Assembly: GCA_947650365.1 (NCBI GenBank)
Contig: CANTAL010000004.1
Location: 1,523,501 to 1,587,500, forward strand
DNA length: 64,000 bases
From: Chamaelirium japonicum
Taxonomy: Eukaryota; Streptophyta; Magnoliopsida; Liliales; Melanthiaceae
Direction of reading: 5' to 3'
A program made the translations under genes and the position numbers. This document shows, one piece after another, positions 44,965-56,760 of this stretch. Numbering within the stretch: position 1 is the stretch's first letter; the number at the start of each line of letters is the position of its first letter. The notes under the pieces are model-generated. The model was not told the origin of the DNA and did no database searches. It saw nothing but the letters and a program-made list of their open reading frames with translations.

Positions 44965-46440
44965 ATGGCGAGGACAAAGCATCAGGGTCAACCTGAAGGA
45001 AGTAACACTCGTCAACCTCGTTCTGAGACTCGTTCAATGAGTTAAAGGCTCAATTTCAGACATCCCCTTGCTGTCCCCGATATGGGGGTTCACTCAGGAA
45101 GCGGGAGATCAGTCGATCGACCGATCGCCCCTCCTCCTCATCAATCAATTGGGCAGACTGCCCCTGCTCCTGCTGAGGACCCTCCATCGACCTATCAAAT
45201 TTTTGCAATCGACTTTCAACTACTTCAGTTGGCAAAACAAAATGCCACCCTCACTGCTGAGAGGGATGCTCTCAGGAAGGCAGCCTCTGAAGCCGGGATC
45301 GCTCTCCCTATTCCTTCAACCAACGAGAGGGTCGATCTACCACGGCAATCGATCCACTCCGAGCAACGGAGGTCAATGGGCACTGATGCCCCTGAGAGGA
45401 TTCGTCGCGACCCAACTCCCCCTGTTGCCCCATGGAAGCAGTGTTTGGGATCGCATCGACGATGAGTCCTCCCAATCCTCTTCTGGTCGCAACTACGCCA
45501 AGAGGACACCTTCAAAGCCCGACGCACTAAGGAGACACTATATAAAAGGGGCTCCTTCAAAGAGTAGAGTTTCTCCATCCATTCTACTTCAACATGGACT
45601 TGGATCGGACCTTCGTCACCGACTCCAACCGGCAAACACTCAAATGCCCGAGCAGGACCTTGCGATCTTACCTCTTGACCTGCATCCAGATCGAGGGCAT
45701 GGTCGCAGAGAGGGATACTCCTCCGCAGGACCTCTCCATCGGAGCTTGTTCGAGTCAACATTTCCAAGGGGATGGAGAACCCCTACTCTCCCCAAATTCA
45801 ATTGCATCAAAGGAGATCCAACTCTCCACGTACTCGCCTTCAAGCAAGCTCTGATGCTGCACGAAGAAGAAAACAACGTGCTCTGTCGTACCTTCGCTGG
45901 AAGCCTCGACGAGCCATCCCTCGATTGGTACCATAATCTCCGAGCTGGGTCCATCACTCAGTTCAGTGTTTTGGCCAATCTCTTCGTGCAGCATTATCAG
46001 CTGAACTTGAAGCCTAAGAAGAAACTTGACTCCCTTTACCGGCTGAGGATGGGTGCTGACGAGAGTCTCCACAGCTTCACAAGGAGATTCCACAACGAGC
46101 ACGCTGCCCTCTCGGGGAGGCATTTGGATGATGAAGCTATCATGTTAGCTTTCTAGAATGCACTCCGCTTCGACCTGCACATCTACAACGACTTCATTCG
46201 CAATCCTCCTCTTTCTATGGGATCAATGTTCGATCGGATTCAGAGAGAAATCGAAGTTGAAGACGATCAAGTTGCCCGAAAAGGGCGAGAGACGAAGAGG
46301 CGACCCTCCGAGAGGGAAGCTCCGAAGTATGCTACCAAAGCTCACAATGCTGAGGCAGCAGCCCCCCTGCCAACAAACGATCGAGGAACGACGGACGTCG
46401 ATCCCCGATGAAGATCACTTTCACCGAGTGGAATTTACCG
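44965..46440 (+). pseudogene. RT5 gag
   Basis: Start ATG 44965 (MARTKHQGQPEGSN). A stop follows MS (TAA for CAA). The N-terminal part continues at 45082-45465, then shifts frame. The core at 45840-46156 (FAGSLDEPSLDWYHNL, FVQHYQLN, SLHSFTRRFHNEHAAL) ends at TAG where RT1 has CAG, and continues in frame from 46217 (MGSMFDRIQREIEVEDDQ). Confidence 0.8.
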
Positions 46441-47407
46441 ATCGAGCAGATCCTCGACCGCATCCAACACGAAGATTTCCTTCGAAGGCCCAATCCTCTT
46501 CAGCCTGACACTAAAGTCACGGCTGACAAAACAGTCTATTGCGACTTCCATCGAAGTCACGGCCATTCCACCGATCGGTGCTATCGGCTGAGATTTCATT
46601 TCGAAGACCTACTGCGTGAAGGCCACCTTCAAGAGTTCGTCAAGGGCGGACAAGATCAGTGCCGAACCTCTGCAAAGGGGAAAGAAGCTTGCTGGGTCCA
46701 TCAAATCTCCTCCAATCGATCACCTATCACCGTGAAGGCCAATGTCTTTGGCATTCACAGAACATTGCACAATCAAGTGCTGACCGGGAAGGAAGTAGAT
46801 CGGCAAGTTCGACGCATCTTCCACGTTCGTTCTGCGGTGAACAAGGAGGATACCTGGATCGAGAAGCCTATCAAGGGTTTGGCTTGGCCCTCCATCGTTT
46901 TCAATGATACTGATCTGCAAGGAGTTTACACTCCACATCGAGACTCCCTGGTCTTGAAGCTCCTCATCGACGGAAGCACCGTCAATCGAATCCTCATCGA
47001 CACCGGAAGTTCCATCGACATTATGTTCTCAGACTACTTCAAATGTTTGGGATATAAATACTCGAGCCTTGACGTCATCCCAATGGTGATCACAGGCTTC
47101 AACGGGCGAATCAAGATTCACTCTCGATCTCAGCCGAGAAACTCGAGTCTCGGTGAGATTTGCTATCGTCGAAGGAACATCCAGCTACAACGCCATTTTC
47201 GGGCGACCATTTCTACATCAAATTAATGCTATATCCTCCTCCTACCATCAACTCCTCAAATTCGCAACGGAAGAAGGCATTGTTTGTATACGAGGAGATC
47301 AACAAGCCGGGCGATCCTGCGAAGCAGCTGCGGCAAAGACAGATCGCAAGATAAACATTGCTCCTCCAAAGCGACCGCGAGATGAAGCCAGCCCTTCTTC
47401 CAAATAG
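46408..47407 (+). pseudogene. RT5 gag knuckle and aspartic protease
   Basis: 46408-47226 carries the knuckle CDFHRSHGHSTDRC, the linker and the retropepsin DTGSS. A deletion near 47105 shifts the frame, and the domain resumes at 47153-47407 (FAIVEGTSSYNAIFGRPFLHQ) ending DEASPSSK before TAG 47405-47407. Confidence 0.8.
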
Positions 47408-47415
47408 CAATCAAA
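47395..47415 (+). promoter_or_regulatory. RT5 in-frame UAG between protease and RT
   Basis: TAG 47405-47407 followed by CAA TCA, fitting UAG-CAR-YYA. The frame after it (QSKEIPLTEPPPIEWE) leads into RT, although this copy has further stops near 47556 and 47714. Confidence 0.65.
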
Positions 47416-48826
47416 GGAGATTCCGCTGACCGAGCCCCCACCAATCGAGTGGGAGGCTTCACCTTTAATTGAAGAAATTATTCCAATCAATATCAGCAGT
47501 GGAGATCTCCCTCAAGAAACATTCATCGGCACCAGTCTCAGCGACGCAGAAGCGTGAGACATGGTAGCCTTCCTCCAGTCCAACATCGACATCTTCGCTT
47601 GGTGCTTCAAAGATATGCCTGGGATCAATCCAGATGATGCCTGCCACCGGCTCGCGATCAAAGAAGAAGTGAAGCCTGTCAAGCAAAAGCCACGCACAAT
47701 CCGACCAGAACTATAAATTGCAGTTCAAGAAGAAATCAGTAAGCTACTCGCAGCAGGCTTCATCCGTGAAATAGAGTATCCTACTTGGATCTCCAATATA
47801 GTTGCTGTCCCAAAGAAGAACGGGAAGGTCAGAGTGTGCATCGACTTCACCAACCTCAACAAGGCTTATCCCAAAGATCCATTCCCCATGCCAAGGATAG
47901 ATAGGCTCGTCGATGCCACTGCTGGCCACGAGCTATTATCTTTTATGGATGGATACTCTGGGTACAATCAAATTCCGCTTCACTTGGACAATCAAGAGAA
48001 GACATGCTTTGTGACTAACCGGGGACTTGACTGCTACAACGTAATCCCATTCGGCCTCAAGAACGCGAGATCTATCTATCAAAGGTTAGTCACAAAGATG
48101 TTCGAAGATCAGATTGGGCGTAACGTCGAAGTCTACGTCGACGACCTTCTCACCAAGAGCTCTACTCGAAACAGCCATCAATCCGATCTGGCGGAAACCT
48201 TTCAAGTCCTTCGAAAATATCGCATGAAGCTCAATCCAGCCAAATACGCTTTCAGGGTTCAATCGGGCAAATTCCTGGGCCACCTTGTGACCAGGAGGGG
48301 CATCGAAGCCAATCCTGATCAAATTCGAGCAATCCTCGACATGCCGTCACCAACTAATCGAAAGGAAGTGCAACGCCTCACTGGAAGACTTGCTGCCCTC
48401 AATCGATTCATCTCAAAGTCTTCTGACAAGTGCAAACCACTCTTCGACAAGCTACGAAAGGCGGATACGTCTGGCTGGAGTCCAACTTGCGAACAAGCCT
48501 TTCAAGATGTCAAGAGATATCTCGTGCGAGCTCCCATCCTAACAGCTCCACTTCCAAAAGAAGATCTCTGGCTCTATCTCGCCGTCACCGATCAAGCAAT
48601 CAGTACGGTTCTAGTCAGCAAAAGAGAAGGCATCGAACATCCGGTCTACTACATTAGCCATACACTTCTCCCTACTGAGACTCGTTATTCAAAGATGGAG
48701 AAGGTCATACTGGCCTTGCTCACTGCATCGCGTCGTCTCCAACCTTATTTTGTTTCCCATCAGATCACAGTCATCTCAGAACACCCACTCAAAGATATTA
48801 TCGACAAGGCGGGTCGCGCTGGTTGA
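47408..48826 (+). pseudogene. RT5 reverse transcriptase and first RNase H
   Basis: 47834-48826 is open for 330 codons: VCIDFTNLNKAYPKDPFP, SFMDGYSGYNQIPL, an intact YVDD, and the first RNase H to DKAGRAG. It ends at TGA 48824-48826 where RT6 has CGA. A TAG for Trp follows near 48949. Confidence 0.82.
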
Positions 48827-48964
48827 ATGACTAAATGGGTAATCGAGATGAGTGCTCTGGGGATCCAATTCGAATCTCGTATTTCAATCAAGGGGCAAGC
48901 AATTGATGATTTTCTAGTCGACTTTCCAGTTGAAGACCCTATAACTTAGGAAGAAGATGTCGAC

Positions 48965-49942
48965 ATGCGTCTTGAAGACGAAGAAGAACTTCCATCCAAT
49001 ACAACTTCAAAGATCGATCCAAGCCTCAAAGCTCTGACTACAACACCAACTCCATGGAAGCTTTATACTGATGGAGCTTCAAGTACGATCGGTTCGGGAA
49101 TTGGGATAGTCTTAGTATCCCCCGAACTTGATCATCTTCAGAAGGCCACTCTCCTTGGATTCAATGCCACCAACAACGAAGCTGAATACGAAGCACTCAT
49201 CTCCGGGCTCGAGATTGCTAAATTCTCGGGGATAGATCAACTCATCGTCTACAGCGACTCTCAGCTGATTGTGAGGCAGATCAACGGAGAGTATGCGGCG
49301 AGAGAAGAAAGAATGCAAAACTATTTGGCTCTGGTGCGACATCTTCAACAATGTTTTGCTAACATTGAGTTCATTCAAATCCCAAGAGTAGAAAATCGAG
49401 AAGCAGATACTCTAGCCAATGCTGCCTCGGTTCTTGGAGATTCACTCGGAGGAAAACAAATACAAATCGATTATCAAGAATCGCCAAAGATTACCCCCGA
49501 GCAACAGATCTTCACCACTACAGAAAGATCTGGGGGTGGAGAACAATTGGTCTCAAACCCTACCACCTCAAATGAGCTCGATGATTGGAGACAGCCAATC
49601 TTCGACTTCTTCAAACGTGGCAAGGTGCCTGAAGATCCAAATCAAGCCCGAAGACTACAAAGAAAGCTTCCGTGCTATAACTTTCAAGGTGAAGATCTAT
49701 ATTTCAAGTCTCACAATGGGATGTTGCTCAAATGTATTGGCCCTGAACAAGCAAAGGTAATCCTTATTAACATTTACTTCGGAGCATGCGGGAATCATTC
49801 GGGAGGAAGATCTCTTGAAGCCAAGACAAAACTACAAGGTTACTACTGGCCGGCCTACTATGTCAAGAGACGCTCGCCAAGTGGTACAAAGATGCGAGCC
49901 TTGCCAAAGACATGCTCGGGCTATCCATCTCCCAGCAGATGA
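48965..49942 (+). pseudogene. RT5 second RNase H and zinc finger
   Basis: Second RNase H with all acidic residues (YTDGASS, NNEAEYEAL, YSDSQL, READTLANAA), then the linker and the first half of the zinc finger (FGACGNHSGGR). A frameshift near 49855 moves the CxxC half into the next frame. Confidence 0.82.
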
Positions 49943-50825
49943 GCTCCATCAATTGACAAGCCCATGGCCTTTCCATCAATGGGGGTTGGACTTCCTAGGC
50001 CCCTTCCCACCAACTCCAAGCAAAAAGAAGTATCTGCTGCTGGCCACAGATTACTTCACCAAGTGGGTTGAAGCAGTACCACTCTTTCGAGAAACTGACG
50101 ATGAAGTCATCAAATTCATCAGGCACAATATCTTCTCGAGGTTTGGCACACCACAAGTCCTAGTTACTGACAACGGAGCCCAATTCGACTCCGATAAGTT
50201 CCGAGAGTTCTGCCTGAACAACGGAATCAAGCTTTTTTACTCAACTCCAAGGTACCCTCAGTGCAATGGTCAAGCTGAAGCCTCAAACAGAGCTATTCTG
50301 GGTATACTCAAGAAGAAACTTGATAACAAGAAAGGATTGTGGGAGCAAGTCCTACCAGAAGTTCTATGGGGCTATCGAACAACTCCAAGAAGATCAACTG
50401 GGTTCTCACCCTTCCGTCTGACATACGGGTCAGAAGCAGTACTCCCAACAGAGAACATATCGAGTACTTTGAAGACCAGAGCAGTCGAAGAAGGCATCAA
50501 TGAGGAGCTTCGAGTCAATGATCTAGATTTCACTGAAGAACTACGAGATCAAGCATCCCTTCGTGTCACCAAGTATTAACAGAAAATCAAACAAGCCTAC
50601 GATCAAAAGGTCTACAAGCGATAGTTCCCAATTGGCAGCCTGGTCCTCAGAGCAGTTTTCTAAAATACGAAGGAGCACAGCAGTGGAAAACTAGCTCCCA
50701 ACTGGGAAGGTCCTTACATCGTTGAATCAGTAGGAGACAAAGGGTCTTACCGGCTGATTTCGCTAGAAGGAGATAGACTACCACGAGCTTGGAATGCTAG
50801 ACATCTCAAAATGTACTATCCATGA
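49815..50825 (+). pseudogene. RT5 integrase
   Basis: Open 49815-50579: CEPC of the zinc finger, core GLDFLGPFPP, VTDNGAQFDSD and GQAEASNRA giving the three catalytic residues, and GYRTTPRRSTGFSP. Stops at 50577-50579 and later interrupt the C-terminal domain, which ends KMYYP at 50825. Confidence 0.82.
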
Positions 50826-50954
50826 TGTAAATTCCATGATGAATAAAGATCTCTTTCAAATGTTCAAATATTCAAATGATCACTTCTCAATTCAAATTCT
50901 AGAGCAGTTTCAAGTTATCTACGTTCAAGTTCAAAATTATCTGCATTCAAATTA

Positions 50955-51290
50955 CCAGGTCATTTAACAAGTTTGGGTGCTTGAGTTGCGACTCAACCTC
51001 TTACAGGCAGATGTTAAACGGTTTCGGGTTGTGCTACAATACAACCTTCAAGTTACTACGTCTATTTAACATGTTTGGGAGTTTGTGTTGCGACACTACG
51101 CCTTACTTACAAATGTTAAATGACCTTCAATTTCAATTTCAATATCGTCTAACAGGTTTGGGTGCTTGAGTTGCGACTCAAACCCTCACATACAAATGTT
51201 AACGATTTCAAGTTGTGCTATAACACAACCTTCAATTTTCAAGTCACTCAACAAGTTTGGGTGATCAAGTTGCGACTCGACCCCTTACAT
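50955..51290. repeat. RT5 intergenic hairpin repeats
   Basis: Four units read in the opposite sense to RT1: GGGTGCTTGAGTTGCGACTCAA-type blocks near 50972, 51150 and 51255 (the last with TCAAGT/ACTCGA), a GTGTTGCGACAC block near 51082, and the GGTTGTGCTA..CACAACC hairpins near 51025 and 51205. Confidence 0.7.
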
Positions 51291-51509
51291 TCAAGTATTT
51301 ATACACATTCAAACATTCCAATACCATTCAAAACACAACATTCAAAGAAGTCAACACAAGAGAGACACAGTTTCTAACACCAAAGAGACATCTTTATTTA
51401 TCAAAAAGTTGCCAAGTACAGGAGTGAGCTTCTATATGAGAAAAGTTTACAGGTACAACAACAAAGATAGAATGCATGAGGGCTTTGCCACATTAGGTGC
51501 TCGTGACCT

Positions 51510-52773
51510 CTATCCTTCGGATCCACCACGAGCCTTGCTCGCTGCAGATGCCTTAGAAGATTGCACAGCACTGACATGAACCCTGAGTGCCTCCACTGCC
51601 TTCTCTGCTGTCGCCCTGAAGCTCTCGCATTCTGCACGTGTGTGCTCTAGATCCTTCTTGAAGGCCTCATTCTTGGCAGCAAGGGCGGCTTCTTTGGCAG
51701 CAAGAGCAGCATCCCTGGAAGCAAGTTGAGTCTTCAGCTCCTTTATTTCAGTTGCGCGCTCAATGGATAGAGTCTCGATCTTATAGAAACGGTTCTTCAA
51801 CTCTTCGAGCTCGTGTCCTCGAGCAACGTAACCCTCTTGCCAGCCTTTGCTTTCGAGCTTCTCCTTGCGAAGAGCCTCGATCTTGGCCTTCAGGGACTCC
51901 TTCTTGGAAGTCAGAATTTCCCTCAACTTCTCCTTCTCTTCGTTGGCAGCTTCATGTTCAGCCATCAAGCGAGTAACCTCAGCCGAAGCTCCCCGCTCTC
52001 CGGCCTTCTTGAAGAGCTTGCTAGCGAACTTCAGGACTGCTGAGTTCTGCAAGTAAACAAAAAGAGTTAGAAATATTTCTGAAGATACAATTCAAGAACC
52101 GAGTCAAGCTGATGCATTTACCACTACTTCAAGCCTGTCGTAGGCTTCTTCCAGAGTAGCATCCGGAAGGTTGCAGAGCTTCCGGATCACACTCGTTGGG
52201 TGGTTGATATCAACCTCACCCAAGTTTCTCAACTTCTGAGCCGTGCCAGCAGGAGTATCTGCAATCAAGACAGAAGTTCAAAGAGTTAGAATATTTTCAA
52301 ACTTCAAAGACAATACAATCGAGAGAAGAAGTTAGTAAAGTTATCAGTGTGAACCTGTGGCATCAACTCGAGGGGCTTTACCCTTTCCCCGTTTGGAGCT
52401 CTTACCCCTGGGGGTCGACCTCTCCTTGAGGGGGGTTGTCTCTGGCTGAGGTTGGGGAGTCCTATCCTCGATGCGGCTCCCTCCCTCCATGTGTGCGGGG
52501 GAAGGAACACCTCGAAGAGGAGTGATCTCCCCTTCCTCTTGCTGCTCACCAGGCTGTTCGAGCCAGGCCATTATTGCTGCCATCTCCTCATCTAGACGAG
52601 CGGCAGGAGTGGGCTGTTCAACCTCAGCCCCACCACTCGTCGAAGTGCCTTTGAGCTGAGGGGCACTTGGAGGTATCTGGTTGAGGGGTGTGGGGTTGCT
52701 TGCAACCCCATCACTCCCCGAAAATCTGATCCTTATGCGCATGGGGCGCTTCAACTCTTCAAAATGGTATGTG
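51510..52773 (-). pseudogene. RT5 antisense gene (aORF), exons 1 (partial), 2 and 3
   Basis: Exon 1 remnant about 52773-52355 (proline/serine-rich end, GKAPRVDATG), exon 2 52258-52122 (137 bp, frame intact), exon 3 52046-51510 (coiled coil). Borders are GT/AG and match RT6 exactly, which supports a real spliced gene. Exon 3 stops early after GGSEG (TAG), losing the AQSVAKP tail, and the conserved domain of exon 1 is lost through the insertion at 52774. Confidence 0.72.
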
Positions 52774-53660
52774 GGCTGCTGATGCGATCTAAATTAATCC
52801 TAAATTAAGGGCTAATTTGATCTAAATTATAACTCGCAAGTGCACGAATCGCTTTGTAGGAGCGGTACGTATTACGAGGTCGATCCCACAGGGATTGCTA
52901 ATGAGGGGAGCGGTCTAATCTAAGGTTATTAACTATTTACCTAAGTTACTTAATAAGCAAGATTGTTGATTTGGTTTTATAAGATTGTGATGGAAATAGT
53001 AACTAAGCAGTATTAAAGCATGCAATTAACTAAGGTAATGCGGTGTGTGGAGGTTCGGATATAGATGAGATACTAAGGCGGTCGAATCCACCGCTAGATC
53101 CTTATAGATGCTAAGTTTAAATTATGGTGTTCTAAATTTATGCGAGTAGCATGCGGGAAACAAATCCCGTGCTTTCTCGAGATGCGATCGTTAAAGCTTT
53201 AATACGAGATTAATGACATAAGCATGATTTAATTTCAAGCATGGAGTAATAAAGCAGAGCATCGATTGTCTAAATAGAGCACAATGGATCAAAGCTAACA
53301 TAGCAGAGCATCGATTGTCAAGATTAAGCATAATGGATCTAAGCTTTAATTATACAATGAAACTGGGCTTTGATTAACAAGATGACTAACGTTAACTACA
53401 AGGCATGCATGACAATACCATGTGAGAACTATTAAATCATCATAGCAAATCCGAAATTAAATCATATATTATCGATGAAAAGCTCGGCATAGAACACATA
53501 AAATAAACTAACAGCTATTATGATCTAGGGTTTCATCTCGGCCTTAGCATGCAGTTTAGCTAGACATGAGTTTTGTTACATCAAAGGAAAGACTGGAAAT
53601 AAACGAAGTACAGATCATCGTTGAAGATTACTCCGTGGACTTCGCTTGCCTCGACGCGTT
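52774..53660. repeat. Unidentified repeat that interrupts RT5 and hosts RT6
   Basis: Starts TGATGCGATCTAAATTAATCC where homology to the aORF ends. It includes AACTCGCAAGTGCACGAATCG and GTCGATCCCACAGGGATTG, words common in plant dispersed repeats. No ORF. It may be the end of an LTR or non-autonomous retroelement cut by RT6; no matching second end is visible. Confidence 0.4.
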
Positions 53661-54582
53661 TGTGGGGAAAAATCTTCGTGCCGACCCGAAGATTTTCGCA
53701 GCACCAGTCAATTGGAGTTGAAGTTGACGTCGAAGATCGTTGGTCGATCTGTTGATTGAAGTTGAAGCCTTTTGATATGTCAATAGAAAGAGATATGCAA
53801 TCAGAGAGTAGACACGAGAGGTGATCTCGGAGTTCAGCCGAAGCCTACGTCTCCGTGCTATAGGGAGCAACCCGAATTCACCAACACTTATGCTGGAGTG
53901 ATCTCGACAGGCCGAGTATCACTGTAAACACTGATCTCTTCGAGAGAAAAAGAAGATCAAAGAGAGGTGGAAGATGGGAAGCTGGAAATCCCAGAGCTCT
54001 GGTTTTAGAACTGAGAATTCGATCCATTTACATTCGAAGGCTCTGCTATTTATAGGCTTCTCTGGGAGGAATTCCGGGGTGAATGGCGGTTCCTGCTGTC
54101 ATATCTGGGGATCCTCCAGGTAAAGCTGGTGGGCTCCGCTGCCGTCTTCTGGGGGATTCTACAGGCTCGTGGGCCTACTAGGCAGGGCCGGTGGGTCCCA
54201 TGGTAGTCTTCGTGGGCCCACCAGGCAGGGCCGGTGGGTCCCGTGGTAGTCTTCATGGGCCCACCAGGCAGGGCCGGTGGGTCCCATGGTAGTCCTCGTG
54301 GGCCCACCAGGCAGGGCCGGTGGGTCCCATGGTAGTCTTCGTGGGCCCACCAGGCAGGGCTGGTGGGTCCCATGGTAGTCTTCGTGGGCCCACCAGGCAG
54401 GGCCGGTGGGTCCCATGGTAGTCTTCGTGGGCCCACCAGGCAGGGCCGGTGGGTCCCATGGTAGTCTTCGTGGGCCCACCAGGCAGGGCCGGTGGGTCCC
54501 ATGGTAGTCTTCGTGGGCCCACCAGGCAGGGCCGGTGGGTCCCGTGGTAGTTGGTAAACTTCTGCCAAAATTTGCACCCACA
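53661..54582 (-). repeat. RT6 3' LTR (922 bp)
   Basis: Same family as the RT1 and RT5 LTRs but longer, because it has nine copies of the 43-bp unit (54185-54555). TATA box 54055-54046; invariant hairpin 53828-53855. The 145- and 175-codon ORFs repeating GPTGPAWWAHEDYHG are the minisatellite translated in shifting frames. Confidence 0.9.
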
Positions 54583-54594
54583 GTTACCCCCTCC
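54583..54594 (-). other. RT6 polypurine tract
   Basis: Minus strand GGAGGGGGTAAC immediately before the LTR start TGTGGG; the expected plus-strand DNA primer site. Confidence 0.7.
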
Positions 54595-54689
54595 AAGTTA
54601 GCTAGAGATCATCTGGCTGGCTTGGATTTGGTGCAAAAAACAGCAACACCCTGTCTAAAAAAGGTACAAAGAGGCTTGTCGAGTGTTAG

Positions 54690-56330
54690 CACAAAAAAGG
54701 ACTGACCGATCAATTTTGATTGATTGATCGGTCAATTTTGACGGATCGGTCAAATTTTGACCGATCGGTCAAAATTCAACCGGTCAAGAATCGGGTGATC
54801 GATCAAAAAACAGAGTTTTTTGACCGATCCAGTAGGAAATTTGACTGATCGGTTGAAATTTGACCGATCGGTTAATTTTTGACCGATCGGTCATATTTGA
54901 CCGATCGGTCAAATTTTGATCGATCGGTCAAAATTCAACTGGTCAAGAATAGGGTGATCGGTTAAAAAACATGGTTTTTTGACCGATCTAGTAGGAATTT
55001 TGACCGATCGAATGATTTTTGCCGATCGGACAAGTTTGTCCGATCGGTAAAAAATTATCCGGTCAAGGTTCACGTGATCGGCAAAAAACCTTGGTTTTTT
55101 GCCAGATCCAGTAGAAATTTGACCGATCGAATGATTTTTGCCGATCGGACAAGTTTGTCCGATCGGTAAAAAATTATCCGGTCAAGGTTCCAGTGATCGG
55201 CAAAAAACCTTGGTTTTTTGCCAGATCCAGTAGAAATTTGACCGATCGAATGATTTTTGCTGATCGGACAAGTTTGTCCGATCGGTAAAAAATTATCCGG
55301 TCAAGGTTCGAGTGATCGGCAAAAAACCTTGGTTTTTTGCCAGATCCAGTAGAAATTTGACCGATCGAATGATTTTTGCCGATCGGACAAGTTTGTCCGA
55401 TCGGTAAAAAATTATCCAGTCAAGGTTCAAGTGATCGGCAAAAAACCTTGGTTTTTTGCCAGATCCAGTAGAAATTTGACCGATCGAATGATTTTTGCCG
55501 ATCGGACAAGTTTGTCCGATCGGTAAAAAATTATCCGGTCAAGGTTCAAGTGATCGGCAAAAAACCTTGGTTTTTTGCTAGATCCAGTAGAAATTTGACC
55601 GATCGAATGATTTTTGCCGATCGGACAAGTTTGTCCGATCGGTAAAAAATTATCCGGTCAAGGTTCAAGTGATCGGCAAAAAACCTTGGTTTTTTGCCAG
55701 ATCCAGTAGAAATTTGACCGATCGAATGATTTTTGCCGATCGGACAAGTTTGTCCGATCGGTAAAAAATTATCCGGTCAAGGTTCATGTGATCGGCAAAA
55801 AACCTTGGTTTTTTGCCAGATCCAGTAGAAATTTGACCGATCGAATGATTTTTGCCGATCGGACAAGTTTGTCCGATCGATAAAAAATTATCCGGTCAAG
55901 GTTCAAGTGATCGGCAAAAAACCTTGGTTTTTTGCCAGATCCAGTAGAAATTTGACCGATCGAATGATTTTTGCCGATCGGACAAGTTTGTCCGATCGGT
56001 AAAAAATTATCCGGTCAAGGTTCATGTGATCGGCAAAAAACCTTAGTTTTTTGCCAGATCCAGTAGAAATTTGACCGATCGAATGATTTTTGCCGATCGG
56101 ACAAGTTTGTCCGATCGGTAAAAAATTATCCGGTCAAGGTTCAAGTGATCGGCAAAAAACCTTGGTTTTTTGCCAGATCCAGTAGAAATTTGACCGATCG
56201 AATGATTTTTGCCGATCGGACAAGTTTGTCCGATCGGTAAAAAATTATCCGGTCAAGATACGAGTGATCGGCGAAAAACCTTGGTTTTTTGCCAGATCCA
56301 GTAGAAATTTGACAGATTAGTTGAAAGTTT
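54690..56330. repeat. RT6 tandem array: divergent units, then 11 near-identical 119-bp units
   Basis: 54690-55010 has two diverged units with GACCGATCGGTC palindromes and a hairpin with arms GATCGGTCAAAAAAC and complement. From 55010, a 119-bp unit recurs at exactly 119-bp spacing (ACCTTGG at 55088, 55207 and so on to 56278) with very few differences. Each unit has two strong hairpins: arm CCGATCGGACAA with its exact complement after a 2-base gap, and arm GGCAAAAAACC with its exact complement after a 2-base gap. The array lies between the 3' LTR and the start of the antisense gene. Confidence 0.9.
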
Positions 56331-56760
56331 TGAACCTGCCCTTAGAGAGGGTTTCGTAACTGTTCCGTTCTTCGATCTTCTGGCAGAGTTTTGATCATTG
56401 ATGGAGTTTGATCTTTCCTGTGTTGAGTCTTGGGTTGGTTTGAATGAGGCTTTTGACCGGCGATCCGGTTTACTCAGACCGGTGACTCGCTTGGACCGTT
56501 TGGTTCACGTGGACCGGTGGTCCGACGTTTCGTCTGGTCTGACGGTTCGCCTGATTTTGCGCCTGCTACGGATGGATGCCACGTGTTCCTACAAAAACAC
56601 GCAATTTGATATGGTGAAGACACGTGTCTTCTCGATTTGCGTACCTGTTTTACCCTGGGTATATGAGTTTCACTGGCTGTCATTTTTGCCTCACGCTTCA
56701 AATTTTTTTTCGAAGTCCAGACTTTTTGCTCCCGATTTCTGCTTTTGCTCGATCGATCAG

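Larger units (their letters stand above)
44032..52773 (+). mobile_element. RT5: Tat-lineage retrotransposon, 3' end missing
   Basis: Plus strand: 5' LTR 44032-44806, PBS, gag, protease, UAG, RT-RNase H, second RNase H, integrase, hairpin spacer (50955-51290) and the antisense gene on the minus strand (about 52773-51510). The aORF is cut inside exon 1 by the repeat at 52774; array and 3' LTR are absent. The five bases before the LTR are ACCTC. It lies in the 3' region of RT4. Subfamily of RT1 and RT6. Confidence 0.88.

Noticed and set aside
53661-54582. Solo LTR, or the 3' LTR of RT5
   Set aside because: Its orientation is minus whereas RT5 is plus, and a polypurine tract adjoins its right side, so it is the 3' LTR of RT6.
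54050-54596. Long minus-strand ORFs with Gly-Pro-Thr-Trp-rich repeats (also in the RT1, RT3 and RT5 LTRs)
   Set aside because: They are the 43-bp LTR minisatellite. Since 43 is not a multiple of 3, the same words appear in rotating frames, and no start, domain or conservation supports a protein.
55010-56330. CRISPR-like regular repeat spacing
   Set aside because: Units are contiguous 119-bp tandem copies without variable spacers, in a plant retrotransposon.
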